64,000 nt of DNA from Morinoia aosen (GCA_030386875.1 CM059560.1:49580757-49644756); one strand, 5' to 3'; shown: positions 35,721 to 48,829, counted from the stretch's first letter. Translations and numbers: made by a program. The notes: a model not told the origin generated them from the sequence alone.

Positions 35721-38025
35721 ATAATTATAAATTCTGCAAGAACACGTGGAATTGTTTTTCTACCTATATTAACTTCATTCAAGGTAAGATCTAATCGTAT
35801 CTATTCAAATTACGACGTACGAACGTAATTAATCCTCCTAACGACCAGGGGAATTGTTCTAATAGTTAAGGAGATAAGACATTTTACTTCGTTCAATGGG
35901 GGCGAAGATATAAAGAGTAAGAAATTTTGCAAATTTGTTGCTTTGGATGCATGAGACAATTTTAAGGTTAAGAGGCAGGTTCAATTTTTGGGAATACATC
36001 AAAATTTTAATCGAAGAAATACTCGTAAATGAACTTTGGTAAATATTTAACTATTGCCTAAATCTTAACATGGTTATGGATGCAATTGATAATTGGAAAA
36101 ATGTCATTTGTGGAGCATTAACTAATAGTAATGAGGAAAAGAACTTCAGTAAATTAGCTTATGATACTTCGTAAATGTGAGCCTTATAAGATGATTCTTA
36201 ATTGGATAGCAACATAGCCACAAATTTATATGCTTATTCCACAACAGAGATACCTTCTTAACGTGGCTGCCTCGTGAGTAGAGATAAAGATTTGAATTTA
36301 TGTTCACGTACAGACCGTAAATATACTTCGTAGTCTTGATGGATGACTGTTGTCTAAATGGCCTTTGTTCTCCAGAAGTAATGTTGCACGAAGCAATACT
36401 GGGCATTGCGATTATATTACAGCATCAAATATTTAATTTTTCACCTCTGACAGATTGTTTTCTTTAAACCAAGTTTTAAAAACCAACTGCATTATAGCCT
36501 TTCGTTCAATTACACTGAAAATATAATAATTTGCTCTTCTGAGAGAGAAAACGCTTTGACGATGTGATTGACGTTCATAAATATGGAAGAGGTATTCAAG
36601 TCATCACTTCTGACCGAGGGTGTATACCTGTTACTGCGGACGAAGGTTTCGAAGGTTTGTATGAGTGACATGTCCGACCCAACATGTCTACGGTCGGACC
36701 CAAATGTCCGGAAGGCGGGGAATTGAAACCTTAGGCTTATGAAGTGCCAAGACGAACCCCTTCATTCTTTTAGACCGACCCAGCGACATGCGCGAGAACA
36801 CCAAAGGAAAAAGGCTGTAAATAAGGGGGATTACGCCACCTTGAACCACCTTACAGACTTGCGTCTAGAATATGAACAGTTGAGACGGAAAGATTAAGCA
36901 CAATTTTTCCATGTATTTTATCATCTTTGTAACGTTACCTGGCCACATGAACAGTTAGGCATTGACGTTTGTGGTGGTAGTTATTTCTACTATTCATGAG
37001 AGGTCGGCTTGCTCGACAGATAAGACGACACCTTCAAGTTTGATCACAGAAGAACTCAAGAGGCTTCGATTGATTGCAGTGTCAAAGAGGACCTTCTCAC
37101 GTACAAATGGTCGTAAGTAGGTGTATCTTAACTTATGTCAGTACCAGTGACCATGAACGCATGCGAATCGATAAGTTACGGTTCATTACTCATTGTTGAC
37201 TTCAGTATATAAATATATTATTCTTGGGTATGTTGCACTTGCAGTCTGATCTTTCGATTCCTACAACTTGGAAAACTTGTGTTTTCCTCGTAAACGTTTA
37301 TAGGGTTTTCTTATAATGAATTTAAGTTGTAGGCGTTCAACGAATGTTTACTTATATTCCTTTGACTGCAAACTGTGTGAAGAGAATTTGTGTTTCAAGT
37401 TTCCTTCTTTCAAAATTTTGGAAATTGTTGATAAAATTGTTCTCTTTAGCTTCGAGGTTAAGAAACCAACTTTTCGCTCGATCTCGGGCTCGGAACTTAC
37501 GTGATATGAAGTAGAAATTGGTATATGCGATGGAGTGTACTAATCATGGACCTTGAAGACTTTAATTGACCTCAGAATTTTACTTCATAGCGCATCAGCT
37601 TCTATTGCGTTGTTATCTGGTTCGTCAAAGAAGACATAAATCTTCTATAAAGTTCAAGAAATTAACGTTGTGGGTGATTTGACTGGTTATATCTCGCAAT
37701 TGATATACAACGTCGCCAATCAATTACTGAAACTGAACGATCCGGAAAATGATTCGTTCGTTGCATATTTTAAAGCCATATAGTGGAATTGTATAATTTG
37801 CGTGCGTGTGCATTAATACCATTTTGTATAGTATGGCTGATGTGGTTGTTACCGATTTGAAATTTTTGAAATATTCTGAAATGTTCAACGCTGTAGAGTA
37901 ATAAATAAACATTCTTCGAACTTACCAAATAACGATTGGTCTCCAGTTTTAATACTGATAAATCTAAGTTGGGCATCCAAGTGATCCAACCCTCGTACTC
38001 AAGCGCAAAACTTCGAGCGAAGGTA
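35721..38025. other. No recognised feature
   Basis: AT-rich DNA, only short ORFs (longest 86 codons). Nothing identifiable. Confidence 0.55.
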
Positions 38026-38029
38026 AATT

Positions 38030-38275
38030 TTGACGTTCGTTCATTACTCTCTTTTATTTCCTTGAGACTGAAAACTGATGCGTTGTTCGTACGCTACGTT
38101 TATTACTCTATTTTGGATCCTCGAAACTGAAAACTGATGCGCTCTTCATACGCTGTGTTCGTTACTCTCTTTTATTTCCTCGAGACTGAAAACTGATGCG
38201 TTGTTCGTACGCTGCGTTCATTACTCTCTTTTGGTTCTTCGAGACTGAAAACTGATGCGTTGTTCTGTGAATTGC
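38030..38275. repeat. 59-bp tandem repeat, four copies
   Basis: GATGCG recurs at 38077, 38136, 38195 and 38254, within GAGACTGAAAACTGATGCG and TTACTCTCTTTT. Confidence 0.95.
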
Positions 38276-38884
38276 GGTCTTGACAGCGAGGACGTCACCG
38301 CAGCTTGAGATATTTTCACAGCGCCGTCGCTGTTTAGCAAAAGCCAAACAAAGCCCAATTGTTTACCGTCCATCATTTTGCTGCACAGGGCCTGTCTGTA
38401 CTTCTTATCGAGCCTTCGCGCTTCATGCACCTAACAGCAAAAAATTCCCAAATATTTTTTATCATCGCTGTATTGCATTCTCTTAACTCACTATAACTGC
38501 ACATCATGGTTCACTAAATTTCAGTGGGATTAACTTTCCACGCTCATTATTTGGTGGGTTAGTGAGTGTCCAAAACTTGGGAATACTGCTGTACTGATAG
38601 TTAACCTAGTTTCCTTATTCAACATTCATAACGAAAATAATGTTCGAGCAGACAACTATAGTTCATGTCCTTTTTTGGGATATTTCCCGTGTGCCAAATG
38701 TGAAATTTGCTTTCCTGTTTTTTTTATATTTTTCAAATTGTTGACTCTCTGCAGGCATCAAAATTTTCAGGTTAATGCTATAGGACGCTCGAATTCTGTT
38801 TCGTGGCTTTCGTTCCATATTCCTCAATTGCGATCGAATTTCATCATCCTATTTTGTATTCGCTGCCTGTTTTACACGTCAAAG

Positions 38885-39195
38885 TGAAGAGCTTGATCCT
38901 GCAACTCGTCGTGTCGTGAGACTAGCGAACTTGCCTCCGTCCAGGCAGACCCTGGTTCGAGTCCCGGCGCTGGTGGCGATTTTCTCTGTTGGGTATAGGG
39001 GAAAAATTCCAAGCACAATACCCCACTCTACCCAGGTGTCTGAAATGGGTACCGGTCTTGACCGGGGGAAAGCGTAATGGCGTCCTGGCGTTAGTTATAA
39101 GGCATTTGAAAATCCAATGTATAAGGTGATATGTATCAGGCTTGAAATTGGAAATAAAGCATCCGTAGATGCCTTCATTATTTATTTAAAAAAAA
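38885..39195 (+). mobile_element. tRNA-derived SINE
   Basis: A perfect Pol III B box GGTTCGAGTCC at 38954-38964 follows an A-box-like TAGCGAACTTG about 25-30 bp upstream. The tRNA-like head is followed by a ~200-bp body (CTACCCAGGTGTCTGAAATG, GACCGGGGGAAAGCG, TGGCGTCCTGGCG) and a tail GCATCCGTAGATGCC...TTATTTAAAAAAAAA. It does not fold as an intact tRNA by eye. Confidence 0.8.
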
Positions 39196-39629
39196 ATATA
39201 TGTGTGAAACAAAAGGGATTAGACTTATTCCTATTCATCCATTTCGTGAACTAGGAAGGATGCAAACGTTTGTTTCATTTTATTTTCACTCTTTCAATGT
39301 CGAGGGCTAGACGTCGAAGGTTAAAACTTTCCGTGTCGCTACACTTCCCTTCATGCCTTTCACGAAACTCTCCTTCCCGCACTTCTGTCAACGCGGCTGT
39401 AAAACTTGTCTCTGAGAGCAGCAATAAATCTTCAGAAGACAGTCTTACTTCTCGCCGGTCAACTGCTTTCATGTTTTAGTCTTCGACTCGGAAAAACTAT
39501 GTTATTGTTCTATGACTTTCCGTTGCCCAATGAAGCACCTTTGGTCAGAACTTTATGTTTACTCGAAGCTTAGTTGCTTATCGACCACTACAGCGTTCAG
39601 CTCTTGAGTTTACATTAACTGTCGTTATC

Positions 39630-40340
39630 ATAGGCACAATAACCCTTCAGGAAAATTATAATAGGTACACTAACCCTTCAGGAAAATTATAATAGACACA
39701 CTAGCCCTTCAGTAAAATAATAATAGGTACATTAGCCCTTCAGTAAAATAATAATAGGCACACTAGCCCTTCAGTAAAATAATAATAGGTACACTAGCCC
39801 TTCAGTAAAATAATAATAGGCACACTAGCCCTTCAGTAAAATAATAATAGGTACACTAGCCCTTCAGTAAAATAATAATAGGCACACTAGCCCTTCAGTA
39901 AGATAATAATAGACACACTAGCCCTTCAGTAAAATAATAATAGGTACACTAGCCTTTCAGTGAAATAATAATAGGCCCACTAGCCCTTCAGTAAAATAAA
40001 AATAGACACACTAGCCCTTCAATAAAATAATAATAGACACACTAGCCCTTGAGTAGAATAATAATAGGCACAATAACCCTTCAGGAAAATTATAATAGGT
40101 ACACTAACCCTTCAGAAAAATTATAATAGACACACTAGCCCTTCAGTAAAATAATAATAGGTACACTAGCCATTCCGTAAAATAATAATAGGCACACTAG
40201 CCCTTCAGTAAAATAATAATAGGTACACTAGCCTTTCAGTGAAATAATAATAGGCCCACTAGCCCTTCATTAAAATAATAATAAGCATTCTAGCCCTTCA
40301 ATAAAATAATAATAGGCACTCTAGCCTTTCAGTAAAATCA
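39630..40340. repeat. 31-bp minisatellite, ~22 copies
   Basis: The unit is like ACACTAGCCCTTCAGTAAAA plus TAATAATAGGT/C; copies are 31 bp apart (e.g. 39849 and 39880). GGTACAC and GGCACAC variants alternate over much of the array, giving a 62-bp superperiod. Older variants (AATAACCCTTCAGGAAAATT) occur at the left end and again at about 40065. Confidence 0.97.
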
Positions 40341-40479
40341 ATGGATAAATAAATTAGTTTCTGCCTTCCTTCTTAAATATCAGAGTTCCTTTAGCCTATT
40401 CTTCTCTGACAGGTGTGAGGACGTCATTTGACAGTGACGGCGGTGAATGTGTTAACGTGAAATGTAGGAGTTACTGTGC

Positions 40480-40750
40480 AACAAATCGTTGCATCGTTGG
40501 AAGACTGTCGTAACTCAAATTTCGTGATTTTTCAGTAGAAAACATTTTAAAGTAACTAAGTCATACATCTAAGGTTTAGACTGAAAATCTTCCCAGCGCC
40601 ATCTCTTGGCCAAAAATGCACTTAGACTTACGACTTAATTGCCAAAAGACGCAGAATTAATTCAGCATTCTTATAAACATTGTAACTGTATACCTGAAAT
40701 TTTTGAGTTTTGACAGACTTCAATGATGCAACGATGTGATGTGCTACTTT
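40480..40750. mobile_element. MITE-like element, copy A
   Basis: About 270 bp with ~40-bp terminal inverted repeats (TTGCATCGTTGGAAGACTGT... and its complement near 40700-40745). Matches 43345-43615 in reverse orientation along most of both ends. No ORF. Confidence 0.85.
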
Positions 40751-41350
40751 TGCCACTAATGACTGGTTTCACACGTAAAATCCGTCTAAACAATACGTTT
40801 TTCACTGTGAACCTGTTGTTTATTCACGATGCTTAGGACTACCAAGGTCTCTCTCGCGCAACAGTCCTACGCACACGGGACAGAAGCATAAAAATCAGGT
40901 TACATACACCCATGCAGGTTGGTTATAACTCTAATGGCGGCTCAACGTAAATATTTGTATTAGATCGAGCTTCTTATGTAGCTGAATATTTTGAGAATTT
41001 ATGTTTATGACTTTTATTATATGTAGTGGAGCATCAATCCTCTTTTCGCTCTATGTAGCTGATACTCTATGCGCAATTATGTTCGTAAAGAATAAGAAAT
41101 TCACATTCATGATGTAGTTTTTGCGGATGATTTAATTTACATTAAATTCTGGGGAAACTACGTGAAGTTTCTAAGCCTTGCCACAGTTTTTAAAATTAAT
41201 ACCTCCCTCCAAACCAGAGCGAACATTTGTATTTTCTTGCATATTCACGTAATTTTCCGTGAACAACTGGATGCAGCCAGTGGATGATATTGTGTTCTAG
41301 CTCGCCATATTCTATAACGTCGCGTATAGGTTAGTTAACTGTTGAGTAAA

Positions 41351-41607
41351 CGTCTTGTTTTGTACATTAACAAGTTGACTGCGATCGGTTAAACTGAAGT
41401 TCAGTGTTCAAATCAAATATAAATTCAAAAGTTGTTAGAAATTTTGTAAATATCAAACATTAACTGGGTCCATTAAAAACCATTAATTTTAAAAGATTGT
41501 TAAAACTTTCTCGAACGACCCATTGATGGGTCGTTTGGCAGCAGGAAGAACTTTAGCACGACCCACTAATCGGTCGTATCGCTGTTAACGTGGTACATAA
41601 ACAAGTA
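41351..41607. mobile_element. Possible short non-autonomous element with palindromes
   Basis: Weak inverted ends (CTTGTTTTGTAC at left; GTACATAAACAAG at right). Inside are a near-perfect palindrome CGACCCATTGATGGGTCG (41515-41532) and a related CGACCCACTAATCGGTCG about 45 bp on. Positions 41373-41470 resemble 26728-26822. Confidence 0.45.
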
Positions 41608-43344
41608 AAATGAGATAGCTTTTGCTCTATAGTTTCAATAAGCGGACGCGAGTAAGTAAGACAGAGCTGTAAAGAGTCGTGGGCGAAGTGACCGCGTTTT
41701 ATGAGCCTTCGAGGCATAGCTCAAAATCGAGTCTTTTTTTGTGAACTGAAGTAATTGAATTGAAGCGCTCTGAAACACTTAATTTTTAACCGCAGATATA
41801 ATTAGGTTTTGTTCGGTGATCAGTACATGCTATAAAGCCATTCGTTGAAATCCCTTTATACAAGAGTCTTCTTAACAAACTGTGGATCAATAAATAAATA
41901 ATAAAAATGGATATTAAATCTGTGCGCAATCCTAAAAAGTTTGCAATATACAGACTCGAGTGTCCAAAAAAATACGGACAAATGGTGAAAGATTTTAGAT
42001 TTTCAATTTTTGTTTTCATGTGTGTTCCCATGTAGAGCGAGTAGAACGTAAAAGAAAACTTGCGCTAAGTTACCTCTATAGAGTTCACGATATTTTACAA
42101 GTTTCTTCCTCTTGAATTAGATTCAACCTAAATGCGTTGCCGAATTTCTCATATAAATGAAATGAATTTCTGTATGAAGCAGAATATTAACGGGATGCAT
42201 TTTAATTTTCTATTCAAAATGTGATTTCACATATATTTATATACTGGGAAAATAAGGTCTGTGTATTATTTCATTCAACCACAGACTTTTTCTACGTTCG
42301 GGACCAGTTTATAATTCTGAGCTGGGAGCCTGCGTGGGTGGTAACAGAATTTATTCCTAATTTGCTACTTACTACGTGCAGAGGTCAACTCACAATCAAG
42401 AGCAATTCTTGCGGGATGTTACTCTTCAGAAGTCTGAGTTTCGCTGAATAATTTATTTGTGTGACATCACCCTGTAAGCCAATATCATGTGCAGGCTCGT
42501 TCATATCTATGAAGAAGAGCTGCAACTTACTAATACTACGTGCACAAATTTACACACGAATTTAATTGTGGCCCTTCATGCCACATGTAAGCCTACTAAT
42601 GAAACAGCTTTCGAAGTATGATTTGCACATTCTCTGTCCGTAACAACAACAAAATATTTACAAAAATGATGGCATTTTGAATGTAAAATCGACTGTTATT
42701 ATTAATTCAAAATGGGCTGTCGAGTTTCTATTCAGTGTTATAGTTCTTTCCCGTGATTTGTCTGGTTCTGTTTCTGAGCAATTAAAGCAACGTTATGCGT
42801 GTACGGCTTGTTATCATGCATGCGTCCTTCCTTTTCTCACAATGTTATCAATAATTGCTCGAAAAGTTTAGTTCACTGTGTGCTTAGATTTTTATAAAAT
42901 CATTCTAAAAAAGTTAGTTGTGTAATTGGTTTACGTTACAGAAGGTAATTATACAAGGTTAAGATAAAATGAAATGCAGATGAAATGTGTTTTTAATTTC
43001 AGGGTGAAAGAAAAATACCATTCCCTTGATTTTTGTGCTACGCGACACTCACAAACGTACATTTGAGTACACTTGAAGGAGATGTGCTCAAATAAAATTG
43101 TATTATTTTTACTACAAATGCATGTCGAATTGTTCGAGAAAGAAATTTAGTTCAAATGATCTAGTTTGGTTGTTAACAATCATCTTGTGGAGAAAATTGT
43201 TTGAAAATATAATTCTCTTAAATGTAGGGTCTTATGCACCCCTTTCAGGTGTGATTTGCAAAGTCTCATGTGTTTCAAACTCTTCCTGCACAGAAACTGT
43301 TACTGCGACCGTCCAAAATAAATACGAGTATAGATTTTAGTGTT

Positions 43345-43615
43345 CACCATATCGGTTCATCATTGCAAGACTGCCATAACTCAAAAATTTCAAGTATAGA
43401 GTTGCAATGTTAATATTAAGAATGCTGAATGAAATCTCCGTCTTTTTTGTTTATTTAACAATCAAGTGGAGCCCTATTTACCTAATCCCGATGGTAAGTT
43501 TTGTTGATTTGCGTAAAATTATTAAAGTTATATGACTTAAGTACTTTAAAATGCTTCTCCTGAAAAATCACGAAATTTGTGTTACGACAGTCTTGCAATG
43601 ATGTAGCGATGTGTT
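43345..43615. mobile_element. MITE-like element, copy B (inverted)
   Basis: Left end TTCATCATTGCAAGACTGCC and right end CAGTCTTGCAATGATGTAGC form TIRs; the interior is AT-rich. It is the reverse-oriented relative of 40480-40750, 2.6 kb away. Confidence 0.85.
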
Positions 43616-45599
43616 CGGGCTAAACATAAGGGCATCCTGTAAACGAGCATTAAATAAGAATAGCTTAACTCTGTACAGCATCTTCTGTACAGCTCAAATA
43701 AAATAATCTCGTTCTGTAGTTGATGCTGGGCTTCAGGCTGAATACTTCTAGTTTTCAGTCAGATATGTGAGCACAAAATCATCGTTGCGTATTGAATCCG
43801 GCGGCAAATGCACTCAGTCCAGTTCTTACATTTCTAATGCGAATTTATGATATTAGAAATAAGTTCGTGTAGAAAAAAGTGTTTAGTGCGTGTTCTTCGG
43901 CGAAGTTGCGCTTATCGTTTGTAGTGTGGTCGCCATCCATCATGTCATTTAAATACCTACAATAAATACTCACGTATTTGCAATGAACCAATTTTCAAAA
44001 TGTCACAAAAACAAACATAAGAGCTTATAATCACTAACAACAAATCCATTTCACGATTTTAAGAAATTCAGATTTCGCTATAACAATATTGAGAAATTCA
44101 GATTACGAAATAACAGTATTGTGAAATTCAATATTAAATTCAAGATTATTATTATTATTTAACAATATTCAAAATTCGTATTGAGTGGAGCATTGCTAAG
44201 TCTGGGGCTGAGTGTGGAGTTGGTGAGGACATAGCGAGAGGTGTACGGGCATGCTAGCAGCCGATAGCGAAACCCAAACACAAGCAGCTATAACTCGCAC
44301 CCAACTCGCTCACGCCGCGTAGTGCTTACGTAGCAAAACACGCCGTACTTCATCGTGAGAGTTTCACAGCAACATATCGAAGGAATTAATGGATGGTCAG
44401 GCGACGCTGCTGTGTGAGAAAATTACGACATACCAGAAAGCTTATTGATCGAGAACTGAAAATATGATGTAGGAACCGCTGGGGTATTAGGTAAAAAGAA
44501 TATTTCTAAGTGCATGTTTATGTAGAAAACATGTGTTTCCAAAACAGCTAGCTAGCTGCAGTATGCAGCACAATTAAAAGTAGCTTTTCGCACCTAGATC
44601 GAGGAGTTTTAGAGCACTTCAGCTTACGTAAAGAAGATGTAGGAGCGATAGCTGAACATTGCGGGCGTTGGAGGTGGGTGAAAAATTGCAATATGTGTAT
44701 CGCCAGCACTCGACCATAAATAATGTGAGTTACCGTAGCGCTGTATGGCTTGCATAAGTAGTTTCAGAAGGAGTAGAGCAACTGCATCATCCTGGAACTT
44801 GCAGTAGTGGAAAGGTAGGCTGGTAGAGTCCTTAATTTAAATTTGATGGAATAATCAAGCTGTGTTTCTCCAGAAAATCGTCCCAAAAATGCGAAATTAC
44901 TGGAATTCCCCATGGATACGCTCATACTGAAAATATGAAAATTACGTCCGGTTGGTTTTTATAAATCCCTCTGTACTATGTTTCTTTCTGTAAGCTTGAA
45001 ATGAGTTATGTCGATTTCGTCTGTTAGAAGAACGTTGCTACATTACGTACGAATAAATAAAAATTTTGAAAAAACTTTAAACCCGGAGCACAGCATCTTT
45101 TTTTATTGCGGTTTTATAGATAACAGTCCTTAAATTTCACTTGGTGATTATATGTCCTCCGATGTTCTAACTCCTCTAAATAAATGTGCTGTGCCTTAGA
45201 AACGGTACGCAATCCGTACACGTTCGCTTCGGACTGAGCCTTCGTATTTTAATTTTTGGTCTATATGCTAATTATTGGCTTGCTTTATGTGTTGCATTTA
45301 TGATGTGCTCTTCGTATAATAACAATTTTTTATTTTTGATATGGTGTTATTTACCCACAACGGTGACACTTGTTATGCACTGTGTCTATTTGCAATCCTC
45401 TGTAATTTTTTTCCCTCCCCCTGCGTTGTTCGTCTATCTTTTGAAATTTTTATCACGAGTGGTCTCTCTTTTTTTTTAAGAGAGACCCAAGTTCCGTGAC
45501 AGCCAGTTTCACCACGGTTGCTCGCTTGGCCTTTTGTCTAACCGGAATTCTTAAATTAGGTAAAACAGCCATGAAATGTGGGCATGAAGAACACATAGT

Positions 45600-46560
45600 A
45601 GGGTTGCCAGATGCAAGAAACTCGACAGGATTGCCAGATGCAGAGAACTCTACAGGGTTGCCAGATGCAAAGAACTCTACACAGTTGCCAGATGCAGAGA
45701 ACTCTACACGGTTGCCAGATGCAGAGAACTCTACACGGTTGCCAGATGCAGAAAACTCTACAGGGTTGCCAGATGCAAGAAACTCTACACGATTGCCAGA
45801 TGCAGAGAACTCTACACGGTTGCCAGATGCAGAGAACTCTACACGGTTGCCAAATGCAAGAAACTCTACACGATTGCCAGATGCAGAGAACTCTACACGG
45901 TTGCCAGATGCAGAGAACTCTACAGGGTTGCCAGATGCAGAGAACTCTACACTGTTGCCAGATGCAGAGAACTCCACAGGGTTGCCAGATGCAAGAAATT
46001 CTACACGGTTGCCAGATGCAGAGAACTCTACACGATTGCGAGATGCAGAGAACTCAACAGGGTTGCCAGATGCAAGGAACTCTCCACGGTTGCCAGATGC
46101 AGAGAACTCTACATCTACAGGGTGCCAGATGCAGAGAACTCTACAGGGTTGCCAGATGCACAAAACTCTACATCTACAGGGTGCCAGATGCAGGGAACTC
46201 TACACGGTTGCCAGATGCAGAGAACTCTACACGGTTGCGAGATGCAGAGAACTCTACATCTACAGGGTGCCAGATGCAGAGAACTCTACAGTGTTGCCAG
46301 ATGCAAGAAACTCTACAGGGTTGCCAGATGCAAAGAACTCTACACGGTTGCCAGATGCAGAGAACTCTACGCGGTTGCCAGATGCAGAGAACTATGCACG
46401 GTTGCGAGATGCAGAGAACTCTACAGGGTTGCCAGATGCAAGGAACTCTCCACGGTTGCGAGATGCAAATCATGCAAGGAACTCTACAGAGTTTCCAGAT
46501 GGAGCGAATTCTACTTAGTCACCAGACGTACGGAACGCCACAGGTTGCCAGATGCACAGA
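45600..46560. repeat. 27-bp minisatellite, ~33 copies, open in several frames
   Basis: The unit is GTTGCCAGATGCAGAGAACT plus CTACACG: 27 bp = 9 codons. It therefore stays open in several frames (340, 332 and 236 codons on both strands). The plus frame repeats NSTRLPDAE. Some units are extended by ACATCTACAGG and change frame. No splice, Kozak or flanking domain evidence supports a gene. Confidence 0.97.
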
Positions 46561-46854
46561 ACACCACAGCATTGCTATATGCAGGGAACAAACAATACAA
46601 GGTTGCTAAATGCCAAGCATTTTTTATAGCCTTTCGTTTTCCGACACTGATACGTGCAGATGGAAGCAATAAAAGACTCGTTTCTGTGCTTCTATTTTGA
46701 CATCGTCAACACTCTTCAATATTGTCATCCAATTTATCGCCTTACTTTGTGATTAAGTGGGCCACATTTGGGAATTTTGGCCAGAAGAAAGTGTAGTCTC
46801 GTAACCACGGTTTTCACCACCCGTGTGGGTGTGCGATTGTCTCGTTGTTGGTAG

Positions 46855-47110
46855 GGCAACGCTGTAACGCTGTAATGCTGCAACGCTGTAGCGCTGCAAC
46901 GATGCAACGCTGTAATGCTGCAACGACGCAACGCTGTAACGAAGCAACGCTGCAACGACGCAACGCTGTAACGATGCAACGCTGTAACGACGCAACGATA
47001 CAACGCTGTAACGATGCAACGCTGCAACGATGGAGCGCTGTAACGATGCAACGCTGTAACGCTGTAACGCTGCAACGCTGTAACGCTGCAACGATGCAAC
47101 GCTGCGACAA
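46855..47110. repeat. 9-10-bp minisatellite
   Basis: Units TAACGCTGC, AACGATGC and AACGACGC recur about 27 times. ORFs on both strands (up to 159 codons, rich in RYSVTALQ/CNAATMQR) are products of it. Confidence 0.95.
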
Positions 47111-47334
47111 AGCAACGGTCGCGTGGGGTCTGCCTCGGAGAAACTTCAGCAATACGGAGATAAGGAAACAAAACACGTCTGTGTGAGAACTCAGTCCGTG
47201 TGCTTGTGTACATGTGCGCGCCACGAGAACTCAGTTCGCGTACTTACATCATGAGCGCGCCACAAGTCATGTCATAAAGTTCATTTTCTGTTTCTGTTTG
47301 CTTTCTTTTTGTTGACTGCAGCTGGGGTCGAGCT

Positions 47335-47765
47335 CATGTTCATGCAGTGATGGAGTGTCCGGTTCAGTAACTGAGTGTTTACCAAATTAGGATGGGGTGT
47401 CCGGTTCAGTAACTGAGTGTAGGCCAAATTAGAATGAAGTGTCCGGTTCAGTAACTGAGTGTTTGCCAAATTAGGATGGAGTGTCCGGTTCAGTAACTGA
47501 GTGTGGGCCAAATTAGAATGAAGTGTCCGGTTCAGTAACCGAGTGTTTGCCAAATTAGGATGGAGTGCCCGGTAACAGAGTGTGGCCCAAATTAGAATGA
47601 AGTGTCCGGTTCAGTAACTGAGTGTTTACCAAATTAGAATGGAGTGTCCGGTTCAGTAACTGAGTGTGGCCCAAATTAGAATTAAGTGTATGGTTCAGTA
47701 ACTGAGTGTGGGCCAAATTAGGATGGAGTGTCCGGTTCAGTAACTGAGTGTGGGCCAAATGAGGG
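47335..47765. repeat. 42-bp minisatellite, ~10 copies
   Basis: The unit is like GTGTCCGGTTCAGTAACTGA plus GTGTTTGCCAAATTAGGATGGA. Two subtypes (GTTTGCC/GTTTACC and GTGGGCC) partly alternate. 42 bp = 14 codons, which explains the open minus frames. Confidence 0.96.
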
Positions 47766-48354
47766 AAGGTAGTGAGTTCTCAAAGGACAGGTGATTCATT
47801 TTGCTGCTCTGCACACTTTCAGGTCGTTAGTATTCGTTGCATATCCGGATCTCAAGACGAAAATGCTCAGTACAGTAATTTTGGCATCTCTATCAATCGA
47901 AGTATGAAGTTTTAAACGAATTTTAACCGTTATTTTGTTATTTATTATCACTTAGAATAGTAAGCAGTGGATTAGTAAATTAGCTTATTAAATACCTCGT
48001 CAAATGAGTCTTTCACACCGTAATAGAATGTAACAAAAGCTCAAATCCAATCAAATCTAAATTCATTGCACGCAGGCCATGAATTTGAGTCCTTCTGTGA
48101 CGTTAATTGTGTATATTTTTTGATCTAACGGTGGCCAGTTCTTCTCATTTGACTGTGCTGATATTTTATAGGAGCATTTCCCTGTTGTACTCGCATTGTA
48201 CTCGGGCACTTTCCCGCTGCCCTTAGATTTGCTTAAAATGAGTGGCTTGCTGAACTGCTGCTGCTGCTGCTGCAGGGCGCTGCTCTTAACAAGCGCAACG
48301 AGACACGCATTACCATTCAATGGTGACACATGACACGGTTTGTCCTCCTCGTAA

Positions 48355-48545
48355 ACATGGTGTGCACAGCCCTGTGTGTGTGTGTGTCCGTGTTGCACAG
48401 CCCTATGTGTGTGTGTTGCACAGCCCTGTGTGGTACACAACACTATGTGTAACTTTTTGTGTATGGAGCACAGCCCTGTGTATGGTGCACAGCCCAATGT
48501 GGCACACAGCACCGTGTGTGCAACTCTGTGTGTGAGCTACACAGC
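48355..48545. repeat. CACAGCCCTGTGTG-type tandem repeat
   Basis: Irregular 25-35-bp units of GCACAGCCCTGTGTGTG mixed with GT runs. A (CTG)5 run lies at 48257-48272, just before it. Confidence 0.85.
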
Positions 48546-48829
48546 GGTGCGCAAGTGTCGCTGCGGTCCGTTCGAAACAACGAGTGTGCCCGAAACGATG
48601 TCGTCAGTTTATGATTAATATACCAGTGTTTATTGTTACATCTGGTAAACAGGTTCAATATCACTTGCTCAGCTCACAACGCACGCTTCTATTTAAACTG
48701 AATCCTTTCAGCCACCCGCTGATTGCATCCAGTTATTTACTTCAAGTTTAACTGTTGAATTAGAGGGAAAAAAAGGATGCTGGATAATTGAAAATCTATC
48801 GTTTTGTGTGCTTATAAATTGCGTAGTCG

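Larger units (their letters stand above)
40751..45590. other. Mostly featureless interval between repeats
   Basis: Apart from the elements at 41.35-41.6 and 43.35-43.6 kb and a small ~45-bp duplication of AAATTCAGATTnCGnnATAA at 44060-44135, only chance ORFs are present. A GC-richer patch at 44200-44350 has no identifiable content. Confidence 0.5.

Noticed and set aside
38924..38970. tRNA gene
   Set aside because: The B box is perfect, but the A box is imperfect, no cloverleaf closes, and a long SINE body and A-rich tail follow.
46734..47224. Minus-strand ORFs of 120-159 codons (SVTALQRY repeats)
   Set aside because: Produced by the 9-10-bp minisatellite; several frames are open at once.
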